64,000 nt of DNA, from the NCBI RefSeq assembly GCF_020404405.1, contig NZ_JAIZDA010000009.1, positions 1 through 64,000 on the forward strand. The letters run 5' to 3'. Source of the stretch: Novosphingobium sp. FKTRR1. GTDB lineage: Bacteria > Pseudomonadota > Alphaproteobacteria > Sphingomonadales > Sphingomonadaceae. Positions 36,244-44,681 of this stretch are shown piece after piece. Within the stretch, counting starts at the first letter, position 1. Each line of letters begins with the position of its first letter. A program made the translations under genes and the position numbers. The notes beneath the pieces were generated by a model. It was not told the origin of the DNA. It saw only the letters and a list, made by a program, of their open reading frames with translations, and ran no database searches.

Positions 36244-37511
36244 GCAAATCCGCCCGCAAGCGCGCGCTACCGCCGTTGTTCGCACAGGACGCGGCACGGC
36301 GGATGCGCTTGCTTGCGGGGTCGCTTTTGCTGGTCATGGCGGGGCTGTTCCTGCTTGCCCGGTGGCTGGACCATGGTGGTCCGGTGTGGGGCTATGTCCG
36401 CGCCTTTGCCGAAGCGGCGATGGTCGGCGGCCTTGCCGACTGGTTCGCGGTGACGGCGCTGTTCCGTCGCCCGCTCGGCCTGCCGATCCCGCACACCGCG
36501 ATCATCCCTGTCAACAAGGACCGCATCGCCGACATGATGGCGGCGTTCCTGCAGCAGAACTTCCTGACGCCGCAAGTCGTTGCGCGCCGGTTGTCGGCGC
36601 TCGACGTCGCAGGCGCAGCCGGTGCATTCCTGACCGACCCGCGCGCGCGGCCCGGACGCCTGCGCGAAGGAGTCGGCAGCCTGCTGGCCGACGTGCTCGA
36701 ATCGCTCGATCAGGAACGGCTTGGCGGGCTGGCCAAAGGGGCCTTGCGTGCCCAGATCGAACGGATCGACCTTGCCCCGCTGCTGGGGCGCATGCTTGGG
36801 GCAATGCTGGCCGACGGGCGCCACATGCCGGTGATCGAGGCGCTGATCCGCCGGATCGCTCTGCTGCTTGAAGCGAACGAGGAACTGGTGCGCGCGATGA
36901 TTCACGATCGCGCCAACACGCTGCTGCGCTGGACCCGCATGGATGAACGGCTGGCCAGCGCGGTGCTTGACGCCCTGTACAAGCTGCTGGCCGAAGTGGT
37001 GGTGCTGCCCGACCATCCGTTGCGGCGCAAGATCGAGGAAGGGCTCGAGCAGCTCGCCCACGATCTGATCAACGATCCGGCGATGCACGCGCGGGTCGAA
37101 CGGATGAAGACCGAAGCGCTCCGCAATCCGGCCTTCGCCGCCTGGCTGGACAGCCTGTGGGAGCGCGGCCGCTCGCGCCTGCTGCAACTGGTACGCCAGC
37201 CGCAGGGGGCCCTGGATGGCCAACTGGGTCAGCCTCTGGCCGAACTGGGCCGCGCGTTGCAGCATGATGCGCGGCTGCGGCTGCTGGTCAACCGCTTTGC
37301 CCGCCGCACGTTGGTGGGGATCGCGACGCGCTATGGCGGACAGATCGTGCGGCTGGTGTCCGAAACCGTGCGCCGCTGGGATGCGCGCACGGTAACCGAC
37401 CGGATCGAGGGCGCCGTGGGGCGCGACTTGCAGTTCATCCGCATCAACGGCACGGTCGTTGGCGGACTGGTGGGCGTTGCCATCCATGCGGTCGATGTCT
37501 TGCTGAAATAG
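36240..37511 (+). CDS. DUF445 family membrane protein
   Basis: A 423-residue protein of the DUF445 family. Two N-terminal hydrophobic segments (LLAGSLLLVMAGLFLLAR and the AEAAMVGGLADWFAVTALFRRPLGLPIPHTAIIP family signature) are followed by a long helical domain and a final hydrophobic segment (INGTVVGGLVGVAIHAVDVLL). The family is widespread and of unknown function. GTG 36240 overlaps the RND stop in a GTGA junction, so it is coupled to the pump operon. The longer frame to 36168 lies within the pump gene. Confidence 0.9.
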   Translation: MSKSARKRALPPLFAQDAARRMRLLAGSLLLVMAGLFLLARWLDHGGPVWGYVRAFAEAAMVGGLADWFAVTALFRRPLGLPIPHTAIIPVNKDRIADMMAAFLQQNFLTPQVVARRLSALDVAGAAGAFLTDPRARPGRLREGVGSLLADVLESLDQERLGGLAKGALRAQIERIDLAPLLGRMLGAMLADGRHMPVIEALIRRIALLLEANEELVRAMIHDRANTLLRWTRMDERLASAVLDALYKLLAEVVVLPDHPLRRKIEEGLEQLAHDLINDPAMHARVERMKTEALRNPAFAAWLDSLWERGRSRLLQLVRQPQGALDGQLGQPLAELGRALQHDARLRLLVNRFARRTLVGIATRYGGQIVRLVSETVRRWDARTVTDRIEGAVGRDLQFIRINGTVVGGLVGVAIHAVDVLLK

Positions 37512-37521
37512 AAGGGGTGCC

Positions 37522-38043
37522 ATGACCGAACCGCTGCTTTCGACTGAACGGCTCGACCTTTGGCTGCCCCGGTCGGGCGATCATGCCGGGCTGATCGCTT
37601 TGCTGGCCGATGATGCGGTGCGGTTGCATCTCGGCAACCGGCCGACCAGCGCGCAAGAAGAGTTCAACCGCCTGTGCCGCAATGCCGGAAGCTGGGCGCT
37701 CTATGGCTACGGAATCTTCACCGTCCGGCGGCGTGGCGATGATGACGTGATCGGCATTGCCGGGGTGTTCCATTCGTGGCGCGGCTTCGGCAAGGGGCTC
37801 GACGGCGTACCCGAAGCGGGATGGATCTTTGCGCGCCGGGCCTGGGGGCAGGGCCTCGCGACCGAGGCGATGCAGGCGGTGCTGGCCTGGTTCGCCAAAA
37901 GCTTTGGCCCGGCGCGGGTCGCCTGCATGATCAACGATACCAACCTGCCCAGCCGCGCGGTCGCTGCCCGGTTGGGCTTCGTGGAATACGACCACCACAC
38001 CGACCAAGGCACCGAACTGGTGCTGCTGGAACAGTACGTCTGA
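37522..38043 (+). CDS. GNAT family N-acetyltransferase
   Basis: A 173-residue RimJ/RimL-like acetyltransferase. It begins LSTERLDLWLPRSGD, has the acetyl-CoA binding region EAGWIFARRAWGQGLATEAMQ, and a late NLPSRAVAARLGFVEY motif. GGGGTG precedes ATG 37522 and the gene starts 10 bases after DUF445, so it may be the last member of the RND-DUF445 transcript. Substrate unknown. Confidence 0.9.
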   Translation: MTEPLLSTERLDLWLPRSGDHAGLIALLADDAVRLHLGNRPTSAQEEFNRLCRNAGSWALYGYGIFTVRRRGDDDVIGIAGVFHSWRGFGKGLDGVPEAGWIFARRAWGQGLATEAMQAVLAWFAKSFGPARVACMINDTNLPSRAVAARLGFVEYDHHTDQGTELVLLEQYV

Positions 38044-38062
38044 CGCGGGTTTCGTGGTGAGC

Positions 38063-39571
38063 TCAGGCTCTGGGCGCGACCCGGCGATAACTCAGCGCCT
38101 CGGCCACGTGGATGCGGCCGATCGTGTCGGCACCGGCCATGTCGGCGATGGTGCGCGCCACCCGCAGCATCCGGGTATAGCTGCGCGCCGACAGCCGCAT
38201 GGCGTCCGCGGCTTGCAGCAACAACTTGCGCCCCGGCTCATCGGGCGTGGCAAAGCGGTCGAGCAGGTCGCCGTCGAGTTCGGCATTGCAGCGCCGACCG
38301 CTCCCCTCCAATCGCGCAGTCTGGCGGGTGCGGGCGGCGCGTACCCGCGCGGCCACCTGATCCGAGCCTTCGGTCGGCGGTGGCAGCGCCAGATCGCCGG
38401 CCGAAACAGGATCGACCTCGACATGCAGATCGATGCGGTCGAGCAGGGGTCCGCTGACCTTTGACTGGTAGTCGGCGGCACAGCGCGGGGCGCGCGAGCA
38501 GCCAAGTGCCGGGTCACCGAGATGGCCGCAGCGGCAAGGGTTCATGGCAGCGATCAACTGCACCCGCGCGGGGAACGTCACATGCGCATTGGCGCGCGCG
38601 ACGGTAACCTCACCAGCTTCAAGCGGCTGGCGCAGCGAATCGAGCACCACCCGCTGGAATTCGGGCAGTTCGTCCAGAAACAGCACGCCCAGATGCGCCA
38701 GGCTCACCTCGCCGGGGCGGACTTTCAGACCCCCGCCGGTAAGCGCGGCCATCGATGCCGAATGATGCGGGGCGCGGAACGGTCTGGCGCGGCTGATCCT
38801 TCCTTCCTCCAGCGTCCCCGCGACCGAGGCGATCATCGACACCTCCAGCGCCTCGCCCGGCGTCAGTTCGGGCAGTATGCCGGGCAGGCAGGCGGCCATC
38901 AGCGACTTGCCCGCGCCCGGAGGGCCTATGAGCAGCAGATTGTGGCCACCGGCCGCCGCGATTTCGAGCGCGCGTTTGGCGGTTTCCTGCCCTTTGACCT
39001 GCTTCAGGTCAGCACCGCGCGGGGGCGGTACCGCTTCGCCCGGCTCGGGTTGCGGCAAGCGCTGCGTGCCCTTCAGGTGGTTTAGCAGCAGGAGCAGATC
39101 GGGCGCGGCGATCACGTCGATCCCGCTGGCCCAGCGCGCCTCCGACCCTTGAGCCGCAGGACAGATCAGCCCTTTGTCCAAACTGCTGGCGTGGAGTGCG
39201 GCGAGCAGCACGCCGGGACTGGTGATGACGCGGCCATCCAGCGCCAGCTCGCCCACCGCGATGTAGTCGGCGATCGTCTCGCGATCGACCACCCCCATCG
39301 CTGCCAGCAGTGCCAGCGCGATCGGCAGGTCGTAGTGCGAGCCTTCCTTGGGCAAGTCGGCCGGCGACAGGTTGACCGTGATGCGTTTGGGCGGCAGCGC
39401 CAGCCCCATGGCCGAAAGCGCCGCCTGCACCCGTTCGCGGCTTTCACCCACCGCCTTGTCAGGCAGGCCGACGACGCGGAAGGCGGGCAACCCGGGGGCG
39501 AGTTGGCACTGCACTTCGACCGCGCGCGCCTCCAACCCCAGATAGGCCACCGTCGAAACCAGCGCGACCAT
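38063..39571 (-). CDS. comM: ComM/YifB family Mg-chelatase-like AAA ATPase
   Basis: A 502-residue protein. The N-terminal Lon-like fold (VSTVAYLGLEARAVEVQCQL, DLPIALALLAAMG) precedes the AAA+ module with Walker A GPPGAGKSLMA, Walker B LFLDELPEF and the cysteine cluster CRCGHLGDPALGC. In naturally transformable bacteria ComM is a hexameric branch-migration helicase that helps integrate incoming DNA; in others the role is less clear. It lies 122 bases downstream of polA on the same strand and converges on the acetyltransferase gene. Confidence 0.93.
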   Translation of the reverse strand: MVALVSTVAYLGLEARAVEVQCQLAPGLPAFRVVGLPDKAVGESRERVQAALSAMGLALPPKRITVNLSPADLPKEGSHYDLPIALALLAAMGVVDRETIADYIAVGELALDGRVITSPGVLLAALHASSLDKGLICPAAQGSEARWASGIDVIAAPDLLLLLNHLKGTQRLPQPEPGEAVPPPRGADLKQVKGQETAKRALEIAAAGGHNLLLIGPPGAGKSLMAACLPGILPELTPGEALEVSMIASVAGTLEEGRISRARPFRAPHHSASMAALTGGGLKVRPGEVSLAHLGVLFLDELPEFQRVVLDSLRQPLEAGEVTVARANAHVTFPARVQLIAAMNPCRCGHLGDPALGCSRAPRCAADYQSKVSGPLLDRIDLHVEVDPVSAGDLALPPPTEGSDQVAARVRAARTRQTARLEGSGRRCNAELDGDLLDRFATPDEPGRKLLLQAADAMRLSARSYTRMLRVARTIADMAGADTIGRIHVAEALSYRRVAPRA

Positions 39572-39693
39572 TGCTCCGCATCCCCCTGACGGCGCAGCCT
39601 TGTGCGCAGCTACGGGAACTTACGGAGCAACGACGGACTGTGAAGCGGCGCAGCGCCGGTGTCGCCAAATCGGTGGCAACTCTTGCTGCCGCC

Positions 39694-42588
39694 TTAGTGC
39701 GCCGCCCCCCATGAGGCACCGGTGCCGATCTCTACCCCCAGCGGGACGGTGAGGCGCACCGATGGTTCGGCGGCCGTGGCCATGACCTGTTCGATGATCG
39801 GGCGCGCGGCAGCCACGTCGGCTTCGGGCAGCTCGAACACCAGTTCGTCGTGCACCTGCAACAGCATCTTCACGTGCGGCAAGCCGGCTTCGGCAAGTGA
39901 CGGTTCCATCCGCACCATCGCGCGCTTGATGATGTCGGCGCAAGTCCCCTGAATCGGCGCGTTGATCGCGGCGCGTTCGCTGCCCTGCCGCTCGGCCTGA
40001 TTCTTGGAATTGATGCGCGGGAACCACGTCTTGCGGCCGAACAGCGTTTCCGAATAGCCCTTCTCGCGCACGCTCTCGAGCGTTTCGTGGATGTAGCGCT
40101 GGATACCGGGGAAGCGCTCGAAATAGCGGTCGATCATCGCTTGCGCCTCGTCCGCGCTGGTGCCCAGCCGCCCCGCCAGACCCCAGCGGCTGATGCCATA
40201 AAGGATGGCGAAGTTGATCGTCTTGGCCCGGCCGCGCGTGTCGCGGTTGACCTCGCCGAACATTTCGCGCGCGGTACGGGCGTGGATGTCCTCACCCGCT
40301 GCAAACGCCTCGCGCAGCGCGGGCACATCGGCGATGTGCGCTGCCAGCCGCAATTCGATCTGGCTGTAGTCGGCCGATAGCAGTACTTTGCCCGCATCGG
40401 CCACGAAAGCATCGCGGATCTGGCGGCCGATATCGGTGCGGATCGGAATGTTCTGCAGGTTGGGGTCGGTCGACGAAAGCCGCCCGGTTTGCGCGCCGAC
40501 CAGACTGTAGCTGGTGTGAACGCGGCCGGTGGCGGGGTTGATCGCCGCTTGCAACGCGTCGGTGTAGGTCGATTTCAGCTTCGACAACTGGCGCCATTCG
40601 AGCACCAGCGTGGCGACTTCGGCGCCTTGCCCGGCCAGCGTTTCAAGCACCGACTGGTCGGTGGAATACTGCCCGGTCTTGCCCTTCTTGCCGCCCTTGT
40701 AGCCCAGCTTGTCGAACAGCACTTCGCCCAGTTGCTTGGGGCTGCCGATGGTGAAGGGGCCGCCTGCCTTGTCGTGGATGACCGCTTCAAGCGCGGCGAT
40801 GCGCGTGGCGAATTCGCCCGACAACCCAGCCAGACGCTCGCGATCGACGCGGATGCCATGGCGCTCCATTTGTGCCACCACCGGCACCAGCGGGCGATCG
40901 ACGCGCTGATACACGCGGGTGCCACCCTCGTCGGCAAGGCGGGGCTGGAACACACGGTGCAGTCGCCAGGTCACCTCGGCGTCCTCGGCGGCATAGCGAG
41001 TGGCGTCGGCCAGCGGCACTTCGGCGAACGAGATCGCCTTCTTGCCGGTGCCGCACAGTTCCTTGAACGGAATGGTGGTGTGGCCAAGGTGGCGTTCGGA
41101 CAGCTCGTCCATGCCATGCCCGCCAATGCCGGCCTCGCCACGCCCGGCGTCAAGACAGAAGCTCATGACCATGGTGTCGTCGATCGGGCTGACGGTGATG
41201 CCGCCGACCGGGCCTGCGGGGCCCTCTCCGGCGCGCGCCAGCACGGTGAGGTCGTACTTGATGTTCTGCCCGACCTTGAGCACCGCATCGCTCTCCAGCA
41301 GCGGCTTGAGCGCGGCCAGCGCCTCGGCCAGCGGGATCTGGCGCGGCGCTTCGGCGAACATGTCGGCCCCGCGATGGCCCAGCGGGATATAGCAGGCCTC
41401 ACCCGGCCCTACGCACAGGCTTACGCCGACCAGATCGGCCTTCATCGCATCAAGCTCGGAGGTTTCGGTATCGACCGCGACCACGCGCGCGGCAAAGGCG
41501 CGGGCGATCCAGCGGTTGAGGTCATCGATGGTCTGGACGCAGGCAAGTTGTGCGGGATCGATCGGCGGCCATTCGGGCAGGGCCTGACGCGTGGCGGGCG
41601 CCAGCGGCGACCGTGCCGGACCGGCATCGCCGGATGCCGACGCGACTGCGGGTGGCGGTGGCGGTGTGGCGGTTCCCAGCTTGCGCAGCAGGCTGGTGAA
41701 ACCGTGCTCGGTCAGGAACGCCGCCAACGGTGCGGGCGGGATCGGACCGAGCAAGAAATCGTCGAGCGGCACCGGCAGGTCGCAATCTTCCTTGAGCGCC
41801 ACCAGCCGCCGCGACAGCCGCGCCATGTCGGCCTGCTCTATCAGGCTCTCGCGCAGTTTGCCGGCCTTCATCGCGGGCGCGGCCGCCAGTGCGCCTTCAA
41901 GGTTGCCGTGGTCCTGGATCAGCTTGGTCGCGGTCTTGGGGCCGATGCCGCGGATGCCCGGCACGTTGTCGACCGAATCGCCCATCAGCGCCAGCACGTC
42001 GCCGACCAGTTCCGGTGGAACGCCGAACTTTTCGACGACCTCTGGAATGTCGATCCGCTGGTTCTTCATCGTGTCGAGCATGTCGACCCGTCCGCCCCCG
42101 GCCGAAGTCCCGATCAGTTGCATCAGATCCTTGTCCGACGACACGATCGTCACATCCCAGCCGCGTGCACTGGCGGCGCGGGCGTACGAGGCGATCAGGT
42201 CATCGGCTTCGAGATTGGCTTCTTCGATGCAGGCCAGACTGAACGCGCGCGTCGCATCGCGAATCAGTGGAAACTGCGGGACCAGATCTTCGGGCGGCGG
42301 TGGGCGATTGGCCTTGTACTTATCGTACATCGCGTTGCGAAAAGTGACCGAACCCTTGTCCAAAATCACCGCAAGGTGGGTCGGACCGTCGGCCTGGTGC
42401 AGGTCTTCGGCGAGTTTCCACAACATTGTGGTGTATCCGAACACCGCTCCGACCGGCACGCCGCGCGGATTGGTCAGCGGGGGCAGCCGGTGATAGGCGC
42501 GGAAGATGTAAGCCGAGCCATCGACCAGGTAGAGATGGCGATGCGCAGCGGCCTCAAGAGCCGGATCGGTAGCCGTTATGGTGTCCAT
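39694..42588 (-). CDS. polA: DNA polymerase I
   Basis: A 964-residue family A polymerase for Okazaki fragment processing and repair. The 5'-3' exonuclease domain occupies about 1-310 (LYLVDGSAYIFRAYH, IVSSDKDLMQLI), the 3'-5' proofreading domain about 340-550 with VAVDTETSELDAM (intact D-x-E), and the polymerase domain the rest with motif A DYSQIELRLAAHI, motif B KTINFAILYG and motif C QVHDELVFELP. It is slightly longer than the E. coli enzyme owing to a linker (about 305-345) rich in Pro and Ala. Confidence 0.98.
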   Translation of the reverse strand: MDTITATDPALEAAAHRHLYLVDGSAYIFRAYHRLPPLTNPRGVPVGAVFGYTTMLWKLAEDLHQADGPTHLAVILDKGSVTFRNAMYDKYKANRPPPPEDLVPQFPLIRDATRAFSLACIEEANLEADDLIASYARAASARGWDVTIVSSDKDLMQLIGTSAGGGRVDMLDTMKNQRIDIPEVVEKFGVPPELVGDVLALMGDSVDNVPGIRGIGPKTATKLIQDHGNLEGALAAAPAMKAGKLRESLIEQADMARLSRRLVALKEDCDLPVPLDDFLLGPIPPAPLAAFLTEHGFTSLLRKLGTATPPPPPAVASASGDAGPARSPLAPATRQALPEWPPIDPAQLACVQTIDDLNRWIARAFAARVVAVDTETSELDAMKADLVGVSLCVGPGEACYIPLGHRGADMFAEAPRQIPLAEALAALKPLLESDAVLKVGQNIKYDLTVLARAGEGPAGPVGGITVSPIDDTMVMSFCLDAGRGEAGIGGHGMDELSERHLGHTTIPFKELCGTGKKAISFAEVPLADATRYAAEDAEVTWRLHRVFQPRLADEGGTRVYQRVDRPLVPVVAQMERHGIRVDRERLAGLSGEFATRIAALEAVIHDKAGGPFTIGSPKQLGEVLFDKLGYKGGKKGKTGQYSTDQSVLETLAGQGAEVATLVLEWRQLSKLKSTYTDALQAAINPATGRVHTSYSLVGAQTGRLSSTDPNLQNIPIRTDIGRQIRDAFVADAGKVLLSADYSQIELRLAAHIADVPALREAFAAGEDIHARTAREMFGEVNRDTRGRAKTINFAILYGISRWGLAGRLGTSADEAQAMIDRYFERFPGIQRYIHETLESVREKGYSETLFGRKTWFPRINSKNQAERQGSERAAINAPIQGTCADIIKRAMVRMEPSLAEAGLPHVKMLLQVHDELVFELPEADVAAARPIIEQVMATAAEPSVRLTVPLGVEIGTGASWGAAH

Positions 42589-42902
42589 CGGCGGGTGTTA
42601 GCGCGTCGGGCCCGCAAGCGAAAGCCGTTCTCCCCCGGCGCTTTGATGCCACCGATCCTTGGTGCGATGCGGCATGAATTGGCACCGTCCACCGCATGTG
42701 AGGGGCGCTTCGTCGTGCTGGTGCAAGGGCAAAAAAGCCTTCCCTGTCCGTCCCTTGGGAAAAGGGCGGCTGCTTGCCTACGTGTTGTGCTTGCAACGCG
42801 ATGAATTGCCCATTAATTGGGTTGCGAAGTCTATCGCCAGAATAGGCTTTGCGGCGGGCTGCTTGCCCGGCGCGGTTCACTTCAATCCAGGGATTGTAAC
42901 GC
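42589..42902. other. Intergenic region upstream of polA and of a small lipoprotein
   Basis: These 314 bases separate the divergent polA and lipoprotein genes and must hold both promoters. A small dyad (CCCTT-GGGAA-AAGGG, near 42752-42770) and an imperfect palindrome around CCCATTAATTGGG (42808-42820) are visible. No convincing open frame or RNA gene is seen. Confidence 0.45.
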
Positions 42903-43070
42903 ATGCGCAAGCTCATCCTCGCCGCTGTCGCCGGCACCGCCTTCGCTCTTGCAGGCTGCTCGGAAAAGGCCGCCGAGCCGACCGAAGCTACCGTTGAAGC
43001 CACCGACACCGGTTCGGCTGACGCTTCGGAACCCGCTGCCGACGCCAGCTCGGAAGCACCGAAGATGTAA
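42903..43070 (+). CDS. Small lipoprotein of unknown function
   Basis: A 55-residue product. MRKLILAAVAGTAFALAGC is a textbook lipoprotein signal with lipobox LAGC, so the mature part would be a lipid-anchored acidic peptide of 37 residues rich in Ala, Glu, Asp and Thr (for example EPTEATVEATD). No fold or family is recognised; it resembles short acidic lipoproteins with low-complexity tails in sphingomonads. ATG 42903 is the only sensible start. A strong terminator follows 28 bases after the stop, so the gene is probably monocistronic. Confidence 0.82.
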   Translation: MRKLILAAVAGTAFALAGCSEKAAEPTEATVEATDTGSADASEPAADASSEAPKM

Positions 43071-43383
43071 TCAGACCCTCACGGGTTTGAATACAGGCAA
43101 AAGGGGCATGGCCATCAGGCCGTGCCCCTTTTCGTGCGTTTGGCGCAGAGAATGGGGGCGGAAAGAGCACTCGGGAATCGGCGTGCGGATACGTCGGTTT
43201 TGCGGACTTGCCTGTGGCTGGATCGCGTTTCACCACGAAAGGCCTGATTGCCGAGGAATCTTGCAAGCGGTGGCGAAACGCGCGGTTCAAATGGCGCGGC
43301 TATGCGGCCAAACGCGCGCTGGGCACCTTGCTGTCCACAACCCCGCCAGCAGCCGCCAAGTCGCTTGGCACATGCGGTAGCCT
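43071..43383. other. Intergenic region between the small lipoprotein and the beta-lactamase-like gene
   Basis: Apart from the terminator at 43099-43132, these 313 bases show nothing I can name. A GGTTCAAAT at about 43285 looks like a tRNA T-loop, but flanking stems do not pair. Confidence 0.45.
43099..43132. terminator. Intrinsic terminator after the small lipoprotein
   Basis: AAAAGGGGCATGGCC (43099-43113) pairs over its full length with GGCCGTGCCCCTTTT (43118-43132), with one G-U wobble and an ATCA loop, ending in a T-run on the plus strand. The A-run on the left lets it work in both directions. Confidence 0.88.
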
Positions 43384-44415
43384 CTATCGGCGAGCCACTG
43401 CTGCGCCAGCGCCAAGCGGCGCGTCGGCATAACCATCGAACAACGTCCGCGTGATGCGCGAGATCAGCCCGGCGTGATAGGTGTGACCTTCGTTGCCGGT
43501 GATGAACACGGCCATCGCCAGATGCCGCCCATCGGGCAGGCGGACGATCCCGACATCGTTGGTCACCCCGGTAAGGGTGCCGGTCTTGTGGGCGAAGATC
43601 GTGCCTTCGGGTAGTCCGGCCCGGATGCGGTTCTTGCCCGTGCTGGTCCGGGTCATCGTGTCGAGCAGCAAGGCGCGGCTTTGCGGGCTGAGCACACCAC
43701 CCCGGTCGATCGCGTTCAGCAAGGCCAGCATGGCGCGCGGCGTGCTTGACGTGCGCGTGTCGATGGTCGTGGCAGGATTGACCAGATTTTCATCGCGGAC
43801 CAGCGTTGCCATCGTCGAATCAAGGTGTTGGCCAACAATCCCTGCGCGGGCGAGCCAAGCGTTGATCGGGCCGATCCCGCCAAGCGCGGTGATCAGACCG
43901 TCGGTGGCGTGGTTGTCGCTGCGGGTGATCATCAGTTCCAGCAGTTGCTGCACCGGGAGCGTCGGGCCGGCGCGCAGGCGGGCGTTGGCCGTGCGCGCTG
44001 CGCTGGTTTCGGCGACCGGCACCATCATCGGCACCGTCTGGTCCAACCGCAGACGCCCCTTCTCGATGGTTTCGAGCAGGGTTGCCGCCACCGCCACTTT
44101 GGCGGTGCTGGCCATGGGAAAGGGCATGTCGCCGTTGATCAGGATCTGGCGGCCGGTGTCGAGGTCCATCGCGGCGACGCCGATTCGGCCGCGTCCTTCG
44201 GCCACGATCGCTTCGATCTGGCGCTGCAGGGCAAAGTCGCGCGCGTCCATCTGGACCAGCGGTTGGCGCGATTGCACGCCCGGCGTAGTCGCCAGCAGCA
44301 GCGGCGCAGCCAGCAGCATGGCGGCCAGTGTCGTCCGCCGAGAGCCAAGGAATCCCGAACGCTGACTGGTTGCGCGTTGGGAGCCAGAACGCCTGATGCG
44401 AAAACGCAATGCCAT
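43384..44415 (-). CDS. Class A beta-lactamase-like serine hydrolase
   Basis: A 343-residue exported protein with the class A set: STAK (S103 and K106), SDN (166-168), E209 and N213 in ENLVN aligning with Glu166 and Asn170 of the omega loop, and KTG (277-279). A signal sequence (TLAAMLLAAPLLLATTPGV) follows an unusually long basic N-terminus of about 30 residues. All residues needed for beta-lactam hydrolysis are present, so chromosomal beta-lactamase activity is plausible, but some relatives are peptidases or esterases. ATG 44415 is chosen; ATG 44499 would add 28 residues. No AmpR-type regulator gene is adjacent. Confidence 0.85.
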   Translation of the reverse strand: MALRFRIRRSGSQRATSQRSGFLGSRRTTLAAMLLAAPLLLATTPGVQSRQPLVQMDARDFALQRQIEAIVAEGRGRIGVAAMDLDTGRQILINGDMPFPMASTAKVAVAATLLETIEKGRLRLDQTVPMMVPVAETSAARTANARLRAGPTLPVQQLLELMITRSDNHATDGLITALGGIGPINAWLARAGIVGQHLDSTMATLVRDENLVNPATTIDTRTSSTPRAMLALLNAIDRGGVLSPQSRALLLDTMTRTSTGKNRIRAGLPEGTIFAHKTGTLTGVTNDVGIVRLPDGRHLAMAVFITGNEGHTYHAGLISRITRTLFDGYADAPLGAGAAVARR

Positions 44416-44620
44416 GCCGAAACGGTTACCTTGAAAAAGCGCCCTTTTATAGATCGCATCGTACCGTAGCGCGAATCGGTTGTAATTCCCTTGTTCCATC
44501 GACCGACCTTACGCGGGGCGCGCTCCGACCGATTTGGGCCAGCCAGCGCGACTTTGGCGAAAGAGTTCGGCGCGCTCGACGGCCGGTATTCGCTGTGCGG
44601 CGCCAATTGACCGCTGGACT

Positions 44621-44636
44621 TTAATCGATCGATTAA
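44621..44636. promoter_or_regulatory. 16-bp perfect palindrome before the phosphotransferase gene
   Basis: TTAATCGATCGATTAA is its own reverse complement and ends 45 bases before the ATG at 44682, between divergent genes. A perfect palindrome at this distance is a good candidate operator for a dimeric repressor (TetR or similar). It could also regulate the divergent beta-lactamase-like gene. The regulator is not in the window. Confidence 0.5.
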
Positions 44637-44681
44637 CGATAGTCGTGGCTCGTCCGGCAGTAGACCGGACACGGAGGATGC

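Noticed and set aside
34006..36297. A 763-codon open frame antisense to the RND pump
   Set aside because: Its translation is low-complexity, rich in His, Arg, Gln and Asp, as expected for a GC-rich shadow frame, and the sense strand has a complete pump.
40489..42804. A 771-codon open frame antisense to polA
   Set aside because: Shadow of polA codon bias; no domain-like sequence and no ribosome-binding site.
43270..43310. tRNA-like T-loop GGTTCAAAT
   Set aside because: Flanking bases do not form a T stem, and no anticodon arm or acceptor stem can be built around it.
43208..43432. Short plus-strand frame after the small lipoprotein
   Set aside because: No ribosome-binding site, composition not protein-like, and it runs into the convergent beta-lactamase-like gene.
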